Assembly: GCA_026391775.1 (NCBI GenBank)
Contig: JAPLDK010000076.1
Location: 1-64,000, forward strand
Direction: 5' to 3'
DNA length: 64,000 bases
Origin: Bacteroidota bacterium
Lineage (GTDB): Bacteria; Bacteroidota; Bacteroidia; Bacteroidales; FEN-979
This document shows positions 33,470-42,047 of this stretch, piece by piece; positions within the stretch are counted from its first letter, which is position 1; every line of letters starts with the position of its first letter. The position numbers were made by a program, and so were the translations under genes. Below the pieces are notes generated by a model. The model was given only the letters and a program-made list of their open reading frames with translations, was not told the DNA's origin and made no database searches.

Positions 33470-33760
33470 ATGGAAAAGAAAAGCAGAAGAAAATTCAGTG
33501 CAGAATTCAAAGCCAAAGTTGTTATTGAAGCATTGAAGGAACGAAGTTCAATAGAGGAAATCGCACGCAAGTACGAAATTCATCCTAACCAGGTTGGAAA
33601 ATGGAAAAAGGATTTCCAGGCTAAAGCCGCCATAGTTTTTTCGTCGGATGAAAAGGCCAGTATCGATAAAAAACAGCAGGAGGACCTTTTAGAGAAGCTA
33701 TATGCTCAAATCGGCCAGCAGAAGGTTGAGATAGACTGGCTCAAAAAAAAATTGTTGTAA
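33470..33760 (+). CDS. IS3-family transposase OrfA
   Basis: 96 residues. A basic helix-turn-helix start (RRKFSAEFKAKVVIEALKE), KYEIHPNQVGKWKKDF, and a C-terminal leucine-zipper-type coiled coil ending IDWLKKKLL. It appears intact. The A-run near its end is the usual -1 frameshift site of IS3 elements, and the -1 frame stays open into orfB (KIVVKTLQARRAMIEKE). Confidence 0.9.
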   Translation: MEKKSRRKFSAEFKAKVVIEALKERSSIEEIARKYEIHPNQVGKWKKDFQAKAAIVFSSDEKASIDKKQQEDLLEKLYAQIGQQKVEIDWLKKKLL

Positions 33761-33783
33761 AGACGCTTCAGGCAAGAAGAGCA

Positions 33784-34082
33784 ATGATCGAAAAGGAGAT
33801 TGATATCAGCCTTTGCCGGCAATGTGAGCTGTTGCGGATCCACCGTAGCGGACTTTATTATGCCCCGGTTCCTGAGAGTGAAGAAAACCTTCATTTGATG
33901 CGGTTGATCGATGAGCAGTATGGAAAAGCGTCAAGTACGAATGCGTTTACATCCATGTCTTTGATGACGGGGTTCAGCTCTACCAAGGATTACAAGATTA
34001 CTTCAAGTTTTACAATACAGAGCGGCCGCATCAGTCCCTCGATAATAAAACCCCCGAGTGTGTTTATAAAAAGGCAGCCTGA
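33784..34082 (+). pseudogene. IS3-family transposase OrfB, internally deleted and frameshifted
   Basis: The N-terminus of OrfB (MIEKEIDISLCRQCELLRIH, then HRSGLYYAPVPESEENLHLMRLIDEQY) is joined at about 33920-33935 to its C-terminus, which continues in a different frame as KYECVYIHVFDDGVQLYQGL and YFKFYNTERPHQSLDNKTP up to a stop at 34080-34082. Nearly all of the DDE catalytic domain is missing between the two parts. The longest single frame gives a chimeric 111-residue product without meaning. Confidence 0.9.
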
Positions 34083-34151
34083 CAAACCACTCAGTTATGA
34101 ACAAATGAACAGATATTAACAAAGAAAAAAAGAAGCAACAAAAGAAAGGTC

Positions 34152-34191
34152 TTGAGCCGAGGATAACTCTGCGAGTTATCTCCCGTCTCAA
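34152..34191. repeat. Long imperfect hairpin downstream of the IS3 remnant
   Basis: GATAACTC TGC GAGTTATC (34162-34180) is a perfect 8-bp stem, extended outwards by TTGAG (34152-34156) with CTCAA (34187-34191) across an imperfect internal part. It may be a terminator-like or REP-like structure, or a scar of a lost mobile element end. Confidence 0.5.
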
Positions 34192-34277
34192 TCCCATTAA
34201 TCAACTGTTCTTTTATTTATTATTTTTGTTAAGTGGTGTTCTTTCCTAACTGAAACACTGGTATACTTTTCAACTGA

Positions 34278-34433
34278 AATTTACAAATATGGCTGCGATT
34301 GGCGTATTATACTGAAATTCGGGATAGCGCCCAACGAAATGAAAAATTAAACCATTTAATTCAGGAACTTGATAATTTGCAGTATATTACACCAATATAT
34401 TACTATCTTAAAGCAATTTATTGGAGGATATAA
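34278..34433 (+). pseudogene. Possible gene remnant with no start codon
   Basis: A 51-codon open frame with protein-like composition (for example LAYYTEIRDSAQRNEKLNHL, then IQELDNLQYITPIYYYLK) ends at TAA 34431-34433, has a stop just upstream at 34275 and no start codon. It may be the tail of a gene lost in the island. The rest of 34192-34559 holds nothing else I can support. Confidence 0.25.
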
Positions 34434-34559
34434 TTAATGGCAACTTTAGGTTAAATGGAACGACGAAAAATAACTTTTCGATTACACGAAAGTTGTAAAC
34501 TATAATCTGATTTATCTACGTTACATTTGTCAAAGAATTACTCCTTAACCCCAAATAAG

Positions 34560-34856
34560 ATGTTCATATCCAACCTGACCCATTTCCTTGATCAAAAGGG
34601 TAATATTCCCTCAGATATGCCCAAGGAAGGCAGAGAAATGGCGAGTTTCCTCGCCCTTATTGTTGATACCGCCACAAAGGACTACCATCCCGCAGAGAAA
34701 TACACCCAGATCAGATGCTTGAAGAAGAAGTGTACGGGAAGGATCGAGATTGACGTGGACACCAAAAATGAGTTCATCCACTGGAAGTGCAACAAGTGTC
34801 AGGAGGAAGGCAGGATAAGCGATTGGGGAAATACAAAATGGGATAATCGAGAATAA
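34560..34856 (+). CDS. Small zinc-ribbon protein, unknown
   Basis: 98 residues from the ATG at 34560. A TTG at 34527 in frame would add 11 residues; I prefer the ATG because FISNLTHFLDQKGNIPSDMP looks like a natural N-terminus in related proteins I recall. Four cysteines in two pairs (IRCLKKKCTG and HWKCNKCQEEG) suggest a zinc ribbon. Conserved small proteins of this type are often found in accessory DNA; no function is known to me. Confidence 0.7.
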   Translation: MFISNLTHFLDQKGNIPSDMPKEGREMASFLALIVDTATKDYHPAEKYTQIRCLKKKCTGRIEIDVDTKNEFIHWKCNKCQEEGRISDWGNTKWDNRE

Positions 34857-35025
34857 ATGCTTACTCTGGGGTATTCAAAGGTTCGCTTCACTTTCAGACA
34901 CATTCAAATTATTGCATATACGACCATCTGAGCACATTTCTTGTTTCTGTGGCATCATTCATCAACGATTATAGGAAATGCAATAAGGGGGCTTAATATT
35001 GGGGCTGATTGGCAACCCGTTAACC

Positions 35026-35325
35026 TCATTTCAACTTCTCCTTGATAAACTCCTTTGGGATTATCCCCGTCTTTTCCCCTGAAAATTCATAAATACGGCA
35101 TGTATAACTATATCCGATTGGTTGCTCGCCAGTGTAAATGTCCACCCCGTTCACCAGAATTGTTGGCGACCCTTGAAAGTTCATACGTTGAGCTGATTCA
35201 GGGTTTGGAACTTCGATAATTTTCAAAGCAAAATTCTTTTGATGCAGTTCAGACATGACTTCCCGCAAATGTTGCAAGGTTTTGTGCGCATAAGGACAAC
35301 CTTCGAAGAATTGAAATTCTATCAT
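35026..35325 (-). CDS. Thioredoxin-fold protein with single active-site cysteine
   Basis: 99 residues. The start MIEFQFFEGCPYAHKTLQHL has CPYA in place of a CxxC, so only one redox cysteine is present there; GSPTILVNGVDIYTGEQP holds the cis-Pro (SPT) of the thioredoxin fold. A further Cys is at YTCRIYE. Related short proteins occur near mercury or heavy metal genes and other islands. A -7-like TATGTTTG (minus strand, 35359-35352) lies upstream. Confidence 0.7.
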   Translation of the reverse strand: MIEFQFFEGCPYAHKTLQHLREVMSELHQKNFALKIIEVPNPESAQRMNFQGSPTILVNGVDIYTGEQPIGYSYTCRIYEFSGEKTGIIPKEFIKEKLK

Positions 35326-35721
35326 TGAACCGTAGGATTAGATCGGTTATGCAAACATATAAAATTGGCAAGATATTCATTTCCTTACCCAGTCATTTTT
35401 ACACGTTTGGAGCCATCTTCAATTACGAACATATCCGTCAAATTCATTTCATTTCTCGGAATAAGAATCTAATTCAGTTCCTTAGCTCCTGTTGTTCCCG
35501 CCGAAGCCGACTTCGAATAACCAGCCATACTTTCCCCTACTATACATAGCAGCCCGATTGGGAGGGTTCTTTAATTTTTTCAGACGTTATAACAACTGCG
35601 ACCTTGGAATTTTTTTGAGTTCCGTTTCAAAGCTCACCCAGTGTTTGGAAACAATTTGTTGTTTATTAAATGGATAAGCGGTCTTTCCTATGTATCTTTA
35701 TTGTTTGAAAATGAAAACAGT
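35326..35721. other. Intergenic stretch without supported genes
   Basis: Apart from the possible promoter of the thioredoxin-fold gene (TATGTTTG on the minus strand at 35352-35359) I see no coding region with a convincing start or composition. The short frames are broken. It may hold the promoter of the kinase pair; TATCTTTA at 35694-35701 is one imperfect -7 candidate. Confidence 0.4.
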
Positions 35722-37320
35722 ATGAATGACCTAAATAGAACAAAGAAAGAACTCCTTAAAGAGTTACAGGAATTACGGCAGGAGCATAATGAATTAAAAG
35801 CAATTTATGAGAATGATATTATTGAGATTAGAAAAACGGAAGAAAAACTGTGGGAGAGTAAAGCTAAGTATCAGGCAATCTTTGAATCTACTGGGACAGC
35901 AACATTGATTGTTGAAGAAGACACTACCATCTTAATGGCAAACAAGGAGTGCCATTCCATAACAGGATATACTCCTGCTGAACTTATTGGACAGAAATGG
36001 ATTCAATATGTTGCTCCTGACTGTTTGCAGGAAATGCTGAATAACCACCAGCTTAGACGTCAAAATCCCGATTTAGCTCCAAAAAAATATGAAGTAAAAC
36101 TTGTTAATAAAAAGGGGGAAGTACGGGATGCTATTCTTGATATCGGTATGATACCAGACACCAAACAAAGTGTCGTTTCTATTTTAGACATTACCGAACG
36201 GAAGTGGGGGGAGGAGGCATTGCGAAAGAGTGAGGAGCAGTACAGAACTTTATTCGAGAATACTGGAACATCATTACTCATTGTTGAGGAAGATACAACT
36301 ATCAGTCTTGCTAATGAGGAGTTTGCGTACCGCACAGGATATACTCGGAGTGAAATCGAGGGTGTAAAAAGCTGGAAGGAACTTGTTTACAATATAGACA
36401 TTGATCGGTTGTTCGAACAACACCAGCTAAGACGTGTGAATTCGGCGGCAGCGTTATCAAGTTACGAATTTCGATATAAAAACAAAGCAGGCGAACTGCG
36501 TTATGCAATAGTCAATGCCCAGATGGTACCAGGTACGAAGAAAAGCACGGTTTCTATTCTTGATATCACCGACCGCAAACTTGCTGAAGAAGAACTCAAA
36601 CTTAAAAACGAACAGCTTATAAAGGTAAATACCGAAAAAGACAAATTTTTTTCCGTCATCGCCCACGACCTGCGCAGCCCATTTAACAGTCTACTGGGTT
36701 TTACACAATTAATGGTGGAAGAATTGCCCATGTTGACTCAAGATCAGATTCAGAATATGGCTGTGAATATGAGAAAATCTGCAACCAGCATTTACAGTTT
36801 GCTCGAAAACCTGTTAGACTGGTCACGATTACAAAGAGGCGTAATCACGTGTAAACCTGCGCCAATTTTATTACTACCAAAGGTTTCTGCGGATATGGCA
36901 ATGGCCTTGGAATCAGCTCACAAAAAAGAAATTGAGCTAATCTTTAATGTCCCAGAGGATTTGGTCGTTTTTGCCGATGAAAATATGCTTGGTGGTATAC
37001 TGCGTAACTTAGCCAGCAATGCTGTGAAGTTTACTCCAAAATGCGGAGAAGTTACCATCGCTGCAAAAGCAATCCCCGATAAAGGGGTTGAGATTTCCGT
37101 AAAGGATACAGGCATCGGAATGACCAAAGAAATGATAAGGAAACTCTTCAGTTTGGATGGTAATACAAACCGTAAAGGTACAGAAAGTGAACCCAGTTCG
37201 GGGTTAGGTTTGATCATTTGTAAGGAATTCATCGAAAAACACGGTGGAAATCTATGGGCTGAAAGCGAGGAAGGTAAGGGAACCACCTTTTACTTTACGT
37301 TACCGTTCAAAGAAATATGA
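35722..37320 (+). CDS. PAS-PAS sensor histidine kinase (cytoplasmic)
   Basis: 532 residues from the ATG at 35722, chosen because the downstream paralogue begins with the same MNDLNRT sequence. A short coiled coil (1-45) precedes PAS 1 (about 48-158) and a related PAS 2 (about 172-285); both contain VEEDTTI and end in VSILDITxRK. HisKA has the H box FFSVIAHDLRSPFNSLLGF, and the ATPase domain has N box LRNLASNAVKFT, DTGIGM and SSGLGLIICKEF. No membrane segment, no receiver domain. Its partner could be the receiver of the next gene's product. The first 160 residues are nearly duplicated in that gene. Confidence 0.92.
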   Translation: MNDLNRTKKELLKELQELRQEHNELKAIYENDIIEIRKTEEKLWESKAKYQAIFESTGTATLIVEEDTTILMANKECHSITGYTPAELIGQKWIQYVAPDCLQEMLNNHQLRRQNPDLAPKKYEVKLVNKKGEVRDAILDIGMIPDTKQSVVSILDITERKWGEEALRKSEEQYRTLFENTGTSLLIVEEDTTISLANEEFAYRTGYTRSEIEGVKSWKELVYNIDIDRLFEQHQLRRVNSAAALSSYEFRYKNKAGELRYAIVNAQMVPGTKKSTVSILDITDRKLAEEELKLKNEQLIKVNTEKDKFFSVIAHDLRSPFNSLLGFTQLMVEELPMLTQDQIQNMAVNMRKSATSIYSLLENLLDWSRLQRGVITCKPAPILLLPKVSADMAMALESAHKKEIELIFNVPEDLVVFADENMLGGILRNLASNAVKFTPKCGEVTIAAKAIPDKGVEISVKDTGIGMTKEMIRKLFSLDGNTNRKGTESEPSSGLGLIICKEFIEKHGGNLWAESEEGKGTTFYFTLPFKEI

Positions 37321-37333
37321 AAATGATAATAAT

Positions 37334-39358
37334 ATGAATGACCTAAATAGAACAAATAAAGAACTCCTAAAAGAGTTGCAGGATTTAAAGAAGGAATATG
37401 ATACATTAAAATCATCATACGATAATGATATTAAAAAATGTACGCAGGTAGAGGATGCGCTACTGGAAAGTAAAGCCAAGTATCAGGCAATCTTTGAATC
37501 AACTGGAACTGCAACATTGATTGTTGAAGAGGACACCACTATTCTAATGGCAAACAAGGAGTGCCAATCCATTACAGGATATACTCCTGATGAACTTATG
37601 GGACATAAATGGGTTCAATATGTTGCTCCTGACTGTTTGCAGGAAATGCTGAAAAACCACCAGCTTAGACGTCAAAATCCCGATTTAGTTCCAAAAAAAT
37701 ATGAAGTCAAACTTATTAATAAAAAGGGAGAAGTACGGTATGCCTTTCTTGATATCGGTATGATCCCCGACACTAAACAAAGTGTGGTTTCTATTTTAGA
37801 CTTCACTGATCGTAAGCGGGTGGAAGAAGCACTGATTCATGAACAGGATTTGATGTCTGCCCTTATGGATAATATTCCAGACCATATTTATTTTAAAGAC
37901 ACTACGAGTCGCTTTTTTAGAAACAGTCGTGCTCACGTCCAGTCATTTGGTCTAACTGACTCTAACCAACTGGTGGGCAAATCAGATTTTGACTTTTTTG
38001 TAAAGGAAGTTGCTCAAAGGCAATACGAGGATGAACAGGAAATTATTCGAACAGGTCAATCCATAAACAAAGAAGAATTTACAACACGAAACGATAATAG
38101 CGTGAATTGGTATTATTCAACCAAGATGCCTCTGCGTAATAAAGATGGAAAAATTATAGGCACATTCGGCATTTCCAGAGATATCACCGAACGCAAGAGG
38201 GCTGAGAAAGAACTTATAATCGCCAAAGAACATGCTGAAGAGAGCGACCGCCTAAAATCAACTTTTCTTGCCAATATGAGCCACGAAATCAGAACACCGA
38301 TGAACGGCATTCTGGGTTTTGCCCATCTGCTTACAGAGCCGAACTTAACGGGCGAGGAACAACAAGAGTACATCCGCATCATCGAGAAAAGCGGAGTTCG
38401 TATGCTGAATATCATCCACGATATTGTTGATATTTCAAAAATAGAATCGGGACAAATGGAAACTACCATCTCCGCTACGGATATCAATAAGCAAATCGAA
38501 TACCTATTTGCGTTCTTCAAACCTGAGGCTGAAAGAAAAGGAATACAACTTTCGGTTAAAAACAATTTCATGTCAAAAGAAGCAATTATTTGTACAGATC
38601 GCGAGAAAATTTATGCCATTCTTACAAACCTTGTTGGCAATGCCATTAAATTTACCTGTCAAGGCACGATTGAACTTGGGTATGAGAAAAAGGATAAATT
38701 TCTTGAATTTTTTGTGAAGGATACAGGTGTGGGCATTCATCGAGATCAAACGGAAATCATTTTTGAACGGTTCAGGCAGGGTAATGATTTGATAACCCGA
38801 CCATATGAAGGAACAGGATTGGGATTATCTATTTCGAAGGCTTATGTGGAAATGCTGGGCGGAAAAATTTGGGTAGAAAGTGAGCTTGGAAAAGGTTCAA
38901 TTTTTTATTTCACTATTCCTTACAATGCTGAAAAGCAAACGAAATTTGTCATTGGTGATCTTCCTTCAGGAATCGCCGCAGTTAATCAGGGTAAAAAGCT
39001 GAAAATATTAGTCGTCGAAGATGATGAAACGTCGGAAACGCTAATTACAACTATGCTGAAAAAAGATGGGACAGAATTTTTATACGCAAGAACAGGGATT
39101 GAAGGTGTCGAAGTGTGCCGCAAAAACCCTGACATTAATCTGGTCCTGATGGATATCAGAATGCCCGAAATGGATGGATACGAAGCCACACGCCAAATCC
39201 GTCAATTCAATAAAGACTTGGTCATTATCGCACAAACTGCTTATGCACTTACTGGTGACAGGGAAAAGGCAATAGAGGCAGGATGTAATGATTATATTGC
39301 AAAACCTTTCAATTGTGATGCGTTGAAGGAGTTAATACAAAAGCATTTCAATAAATAA
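37334..39358 (+). CDS. PAS-PAS hybrid histidine kinase with receiver domain
   Basis: 674 residues from the ATG at 37334, 13 bases after the previous stop; the frame is open further upstream but that part is the 3' end of the first kinase in another frame. PAS 1 (about 48-158) is almost the same as PAS 1 of the preceding kinase; PAS 2 (about 172-290, NIPDHIYFKDTTSRFFRNSR) is of a different type. H box FLANMSHEIRTPMNGILGF, ATPase N box LTNLVGNAIKFT, GTGLGLSISKAY, then a receiver domain with phosphoacceptor Asp in LVLMDIRMPEMDGYEATR and Lys in AKPF. No output domain is present, so signalling probably goes on to another protein. Confidence 0.93.
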   Translation: MNDLNRTNKELLKELQDLKKEYDTLKSSYDNDIKKCTQVEDALLESKAKYQAIFESTGTATLIVEEDTTILMANKECQSITGYTPDELMGHKWVQYVAPDCLQEMLKNHQLRRQNPDLVPKKYEVKLINKKGEVRYAFLDIGMIPDTKQSVVSILDFTDRKRVEEALIHEQDLMSALMDNIPDHIYFKDTTSRFFRNSRAHVQSFGLTDSNQLVGKSDFDFFVKEVAQRQYEDEQEIIRTGQSINKEEFTTRNDNSVNWYYSTKMPLRNKDGKIIGTFGISRDITERKRAEKELIIAKEHAEESDRLKSTFLANMSHEIRTPMNGILGFAHLLTEPNLTGEEQQEYIRIIEKSGVRMLNIIHDIVDISKIESGQMETTISATDINKQIEYLFAFFKPEAERKGIQLSVKNNFMSKEAIICTDREKIYAILTNLVGNAIKFTCQGTIELGYEKKDKFLEFFVKDTGVGIHRDQTEIIFERFRQGNDLITRPYEGTGLGLSISKAYVEMLGGKIWVESELGKGSIFYFTIPYNAEKQTKFVIGDLPSGIAAVNQGKKLKILVVEDDETSETLITTMLKKDGTEFLYARTGIEGVEVCRKNPDINLVLMDIRMPEMDGYEATRQIRQFNKDLVIIAQTAYALTGDREKAIEAGCNDYIAKPFNCDALKELIQKHFNK

Positions 39359-39505
39359 TCAGGAATAATAGCCTCCTATCACTTGATTCACTATGCGCAC
39401 GGGATGATTTGACTCTATCATCTCATCCAGAGACAGGGGAATCAACATCAGTTGATTTTGCGCATACTCTTTGAACCTGACGTTCGTTCGCTTGATCTGT
39501 TTCAT
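39359..39505 (-). pseudogene. IS1182-family transposase, N-terminal fragment
   Basis: A 48-codon minus-strand frame starts at ATG 39505-39503 and reads MKQIKRTNVRFKEYAQNQLM, then LIPLSLDEMIESNHPVRIVN, QVIGGYYS and a stop. The QNQLMLIP-SLDE-NHPVRIVNQVI pattern is the conserved start of IS1182-type transposases. The rest of the gene is absent: sequence past QVI is replaced right where the hybrid kinase gene ends (39358), so a deletion or recombination joined the two. Confidence 0.8.
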
Positions 39506-39593
39506 GCTGCAAGATAATCTTGCAGAATATCAGACGATTACACTTAAAACGTATGAACTAATTTATTAACAATCAGAGAGTTATAAATAAAAA

Positions 39594-39626
39594 AAGAGAG
39601 TGTCTCGACTTTTGAGACACCCTCTT
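39594..39626. terminator. Strong hairpin with T-runs, probably the guard terminator or end of the IS1182 remnant
   Basis: AAGAGAGTGTCTC (39594-39606) and GAGACACCCTCTT (39614-39626) pair over 13 positions with one mismatch around a 7-base loop. On the minus strand it is followed by TTTTTTTATTT, a good terminator in front of the transposase start. Similar GGTGTCTC hairpins are, from memory, common at such elements in Bacteroidales. 39506-39593 and 39627-39759 contain no gene. Confidence 0.65.
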
Positions 39627-39759
39627 TAGATTTTCCTGACCTTTCATATGAAGGATTTTAGAACAATTTCCATTCAACCGGGTTTACATTAATATTTTGT
39701 TGTAATTTAACATGTTTTTCGGCGAATAATAATACAGGGAAAATCTTAATACCAGAAAT

Positions 39760-41193
39760 ATGGCAGAGAATTTAATGGACAAGGCAAACGATATCCTTGA
39801 AAGGGCGATCCTTGCTGCAGCGGAATTCCAGGAATTCGACCAGGAACAGACCGATAAGGTAGTGGAGGCCGTTTACAAAGCCGCCTTGAATGCAAGGATA
39901 AAGCTGGCCAAAATGGCTGTTGAGGAAACGGGAATCGGGATATGGGAGGACAAAGTCTGGAAGAACGTAATCGGGACACAACTAGTTTATGAAAATATAA
40001 AGAATGAAAAAACGGTTGGTGTAATCAGTTATGATCCCGTAACAGGCATTTCCGAAATAGCGCAGCCACTGGGCCCTATTTTTGCTGTCACACCTGTTAC
40101 AAATCCAACATCCACAGCAATTTACAAAATTCTGATTTGCCTGAAGGCCCGCAATCCCATTATTATCAGTGCCCACCGGAATGCTGCTCGCTGCACCGGG
40201 GAGGCTGCCCGAATATGTTATGAAGCCGCCCTGGAGGCGGGTGCCCCCGAAGATTGTGTTCAGATGATATCTGCCGGATCACGGGATTTCACCCAGACGG
40301 TGATGGCGCATACCAGGGTGGCCCTGATCCTTGCCACAGGGGGAACGGGGCTTGTGAAAGCTGCCTATAGTTCCGGCAACCCGGCAATAGGAGTGGGACC
40401 CGGCAATGTACCTGTTTTTATCGACGAGAGTGCGGATATCCCTTTTGCCATATCTTCTATAATAAGGTCAAAAACCTTTGACAATGGAACTGTGTGTGCA
40501 AGCGAACAATCGATAATCGTTGAAGAAAAAATCGCTTTGCAGGTCAGGGACGAATTTAAACGCCAGAACTGCCGTTTTCTGACTCCGGAAGAAATTAAGA
40601 AAGTCGAAGCAATCGCGGTGGTTAAGGAATCAATGTCGATGAGCCCATTTATTGTGGGCCAATCGGTTGAAACGATTGCACAAAAAGCAGGGATTACCGT
40701 GCCCCTGGGGACGAAGATATTACTGGCAGAACTGGCGGGGGTTGGCAAGGACTTTCCTCTTTCGGTCGAGATCCTTGCCCCGATCCTGGCCTTTTATACG
40801 GCAAAGGATTATCATTCAGCAATAAAATTATGCATTGACTTGAATTACCTTGGCGGGATCGGCCATAGCGCGGGAATTTATGCGAATGACGAAAAACGGA
40901 TCCTGGAATTCAGCCAGCTGATCAATGCCGGGCGCATTGTGGTGAATACCCCAACCTCCCAGGGAGCTGTGGGAGGGACCTTTAACATGCTGCCTCCTTC
41001 ACTTACACTTGGCTGTGGAACAGGTGGGAAAAATATAACAACTGAAAATATAACTGTTAAACATCTGATCAATATCCAGAGGGTCTGCAGGCGAAAAATG
41101 AACGATAAATTTTTCAGCATCGACAGGAGTAAATATATGGACGAAAACTGCAATGAAGCAGATCTCAGATTTGAGTATCATAAAAATCACTAA
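39760..41193 (+). CDS. CoA-acylating aldehyde dehydrogenase (AdhE N-terminal-like)
   Basis: 477 residues. The catalytic Cys is in FDNGTVCASEQS (about residue 247); cofactor binding segments include PVTNPTSTAIYKILICLKAR, LATGGTGLVKAAYSSGNPAI and GVGPGNVPVF. Late motifs NTPTSQGAVGGTFN and LGCGTGGKN are typical of acetaldehyde/propanal dehydrogenases and the N-half of AdhE, and there is no microcompartment-targeting extension. It interconverts acyl-CoA and aldehyde with NAD(H). Its natural partner, an iron alcohol dehydrogenase, is encoded at 52438-53580. Confidence 0.92.
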   Translation: MAENLMDKANDILERAILAAAEFQEFDQEQTDKVVEAVYKAALNARIKLAKMAVEETGIGIWEDKVWKNVIGTQLVYENIKNEKTVGVISYDPVTGISEIAQPLGPIFAVTPVTNPTSTAIYKILICLKARNPIIISAHRNAARCTGEAARICYEAALEAGAPEDCVQMISAGSRDFTQTVMAHTRVALILATGGTGLVKAAYSSGNPAIGVGPGNVPVFIDESADIPFAISSIIRSKTFDNGTVCASEQSIIVEEKIALQVRDEFKRQNCRFLTPEEIKKVEAIAVVKESMSMSPFIVGQSVETIAQKAGITVPLGTKILLAELAGVGKDFPLSVEILAPILAFYTAKDYHSAIKLCIDLNYLGGIGHSAGIYANDEKRILEFSQLINAGRIVVNTPTSQGAVGGTFNMLPPSLTLGCGTGGKNITTENITVKHLINIQRVCRRKMNDKFFSIDRSKYMDENCNEADLRFEYHKNH

Positions 41194-41210
41194 TCCAAAA
41201 AGCACTTAGT

Positions 41211-41540
41211 ATGTTTGATTTTGATTTTAACCCTGAAGAAAGAGTTTTAACATGCTTTTTTAAAGGACGACAGGATACGGTGCTCAGTAATCAGATTGCG
41301 GCTGAGCTGGAATCCAAGTACGAAGAACTTACCGAAAATGAGGACAAAAAAGCATTACTGGATTTCAGCCTGGTCTTTGACGTTAAAGAAGTCAGCTTTA
41401 TATCCTCGTCATTTATCAGGCTTTGTGTGGCTGGAAAAAAACGAGTAAAAGACGGAAGTTTTTCAATTCAGAATTCCGACCCATTCATCAAGAAAACCTT
41501 TAAAATAGCAGGCCTGGACGAGATACTCAACGTATTATAA
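41211..41540 (+). CDS. STAS-domain protein (anti-sigma antagonist-like)
   Basis: 109 residues. The second half has the STAS pattern: VFDVKEVSFISSSFIRLCVAG with serines at the usual phosphorylation place, then DGSFSIQNSDPFIKKTFKIA and GLDEIL. Such proteins bind or release anti-sigma factors according to phosphorylation. It lies 17 bases after the aldehyde dehydrogenase and is likely co-transcribed; no kinase or phosphatase of this class is adjacent. Confidence 0.75.
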   Translation: MFDFDFNPEERVLTCFFKGRQDTVLSNQIAAELESKYEELTENEDKKALLDFSLVFDVKEVSFISSSFIRLCVAGKKRVKDGSFSIQNSDPFIKKTFKIAGLDEILNVL

Positions 41541-41561
41541 ACAGGAAAAACTACTGCGGAA

Positions 41562-42047
41562 TTATCTCCAGAATATCAGTTTCCAGATATTTGAAAAGAT
41601 TTTTATTGCCGAAATCACCATACCTATGATCAGTATCCACGGGAAAATGATATCTATCCAGCCGAGTCCCGGATAATTGGAAAAATCCAGGGGATAAATG
41701 TAATACAATGTAATCTGTGCAAGGAAGGAAGCGGCCTCCATGAATATACCCGAAATGTACCGGATTGAACGAAAATTCAGCAATAACATAAGCAGGTTAC
41801 CACCGATCTGAATAAGACAGGAAAAAAGCAGAATATACATTACCGCCCCATACTTTCCTGTAATAAATCCCAAATGCCAGTCAGGAAGTTTATAAAGTAC
41901 AAATAAGGCAATCAGATTAAACACTATAGAAGAGACAAATTCTGTACGACGGTTGCGGTATTCCTTTTCCCTGTGCCAGCGGCGGGGACCAAATTCGTCA
42001 ATACGCTTTGCCCAATGAGGCATTTTATCATCTTCAGGAGTTCCCAT
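41562..42047 (-). CDS. Four-helix membrane protein, unknown
   Basis: 161 residues. A charged cytoplasmic start (MPHWAKRIDEFGPRRWHREKEYRNRR) is followed by four hydrophobic segments (about 39-57, 66-88, 98-118, 132-152). No family is recognised. It is convergent with the STAS gene and divergent from the TPR regulator, so it stands alone. Confidence 0.75.
   Translation of the reverse strand: MGTPEDDKMPHWAKRIDEFGPRRWHREKEYRNRRTEFVSSIVFNLIALFVLYKLPDWHLGFITGKYGAVMYILLFSCLIQIGGNLLMLLLNFRSIRYISGIFMEAASFLAQITLYYIYPLDFSNYPGLGWIDIIFPWILIIGMVISAIKIFSNIWKLIFWR

Larger units (their letters stand above)
33411..34082 (+). mobile_element. Broken IS3-family insertion sequence
   Basis: Left end probably at TGTAACC (33411), directly after the stop of the small gene, followed by an upstream region, orfA, a nine-A slippery run (33743-33751) and a shortened orfB. 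A matching right-hand inverted repeat was not found after 34082, so the element is internally deleted and probably lacks its right end. It cannot transpose by itself. Confidence 0.75.

Noticed and set aside
34527-34559. TTG start for the small zinc-ribbon protein
   Set aside because: Possible, but the ATG at 34560 gives a more natural N-terminus; noted as alternative only.
39627-39760. Copy of the tRNA 3' end as a right-hand attachment site
   Set aside because: Looked for GTTCAAGTCC or TGGGCCCA near the right edge of the island; none was seen.
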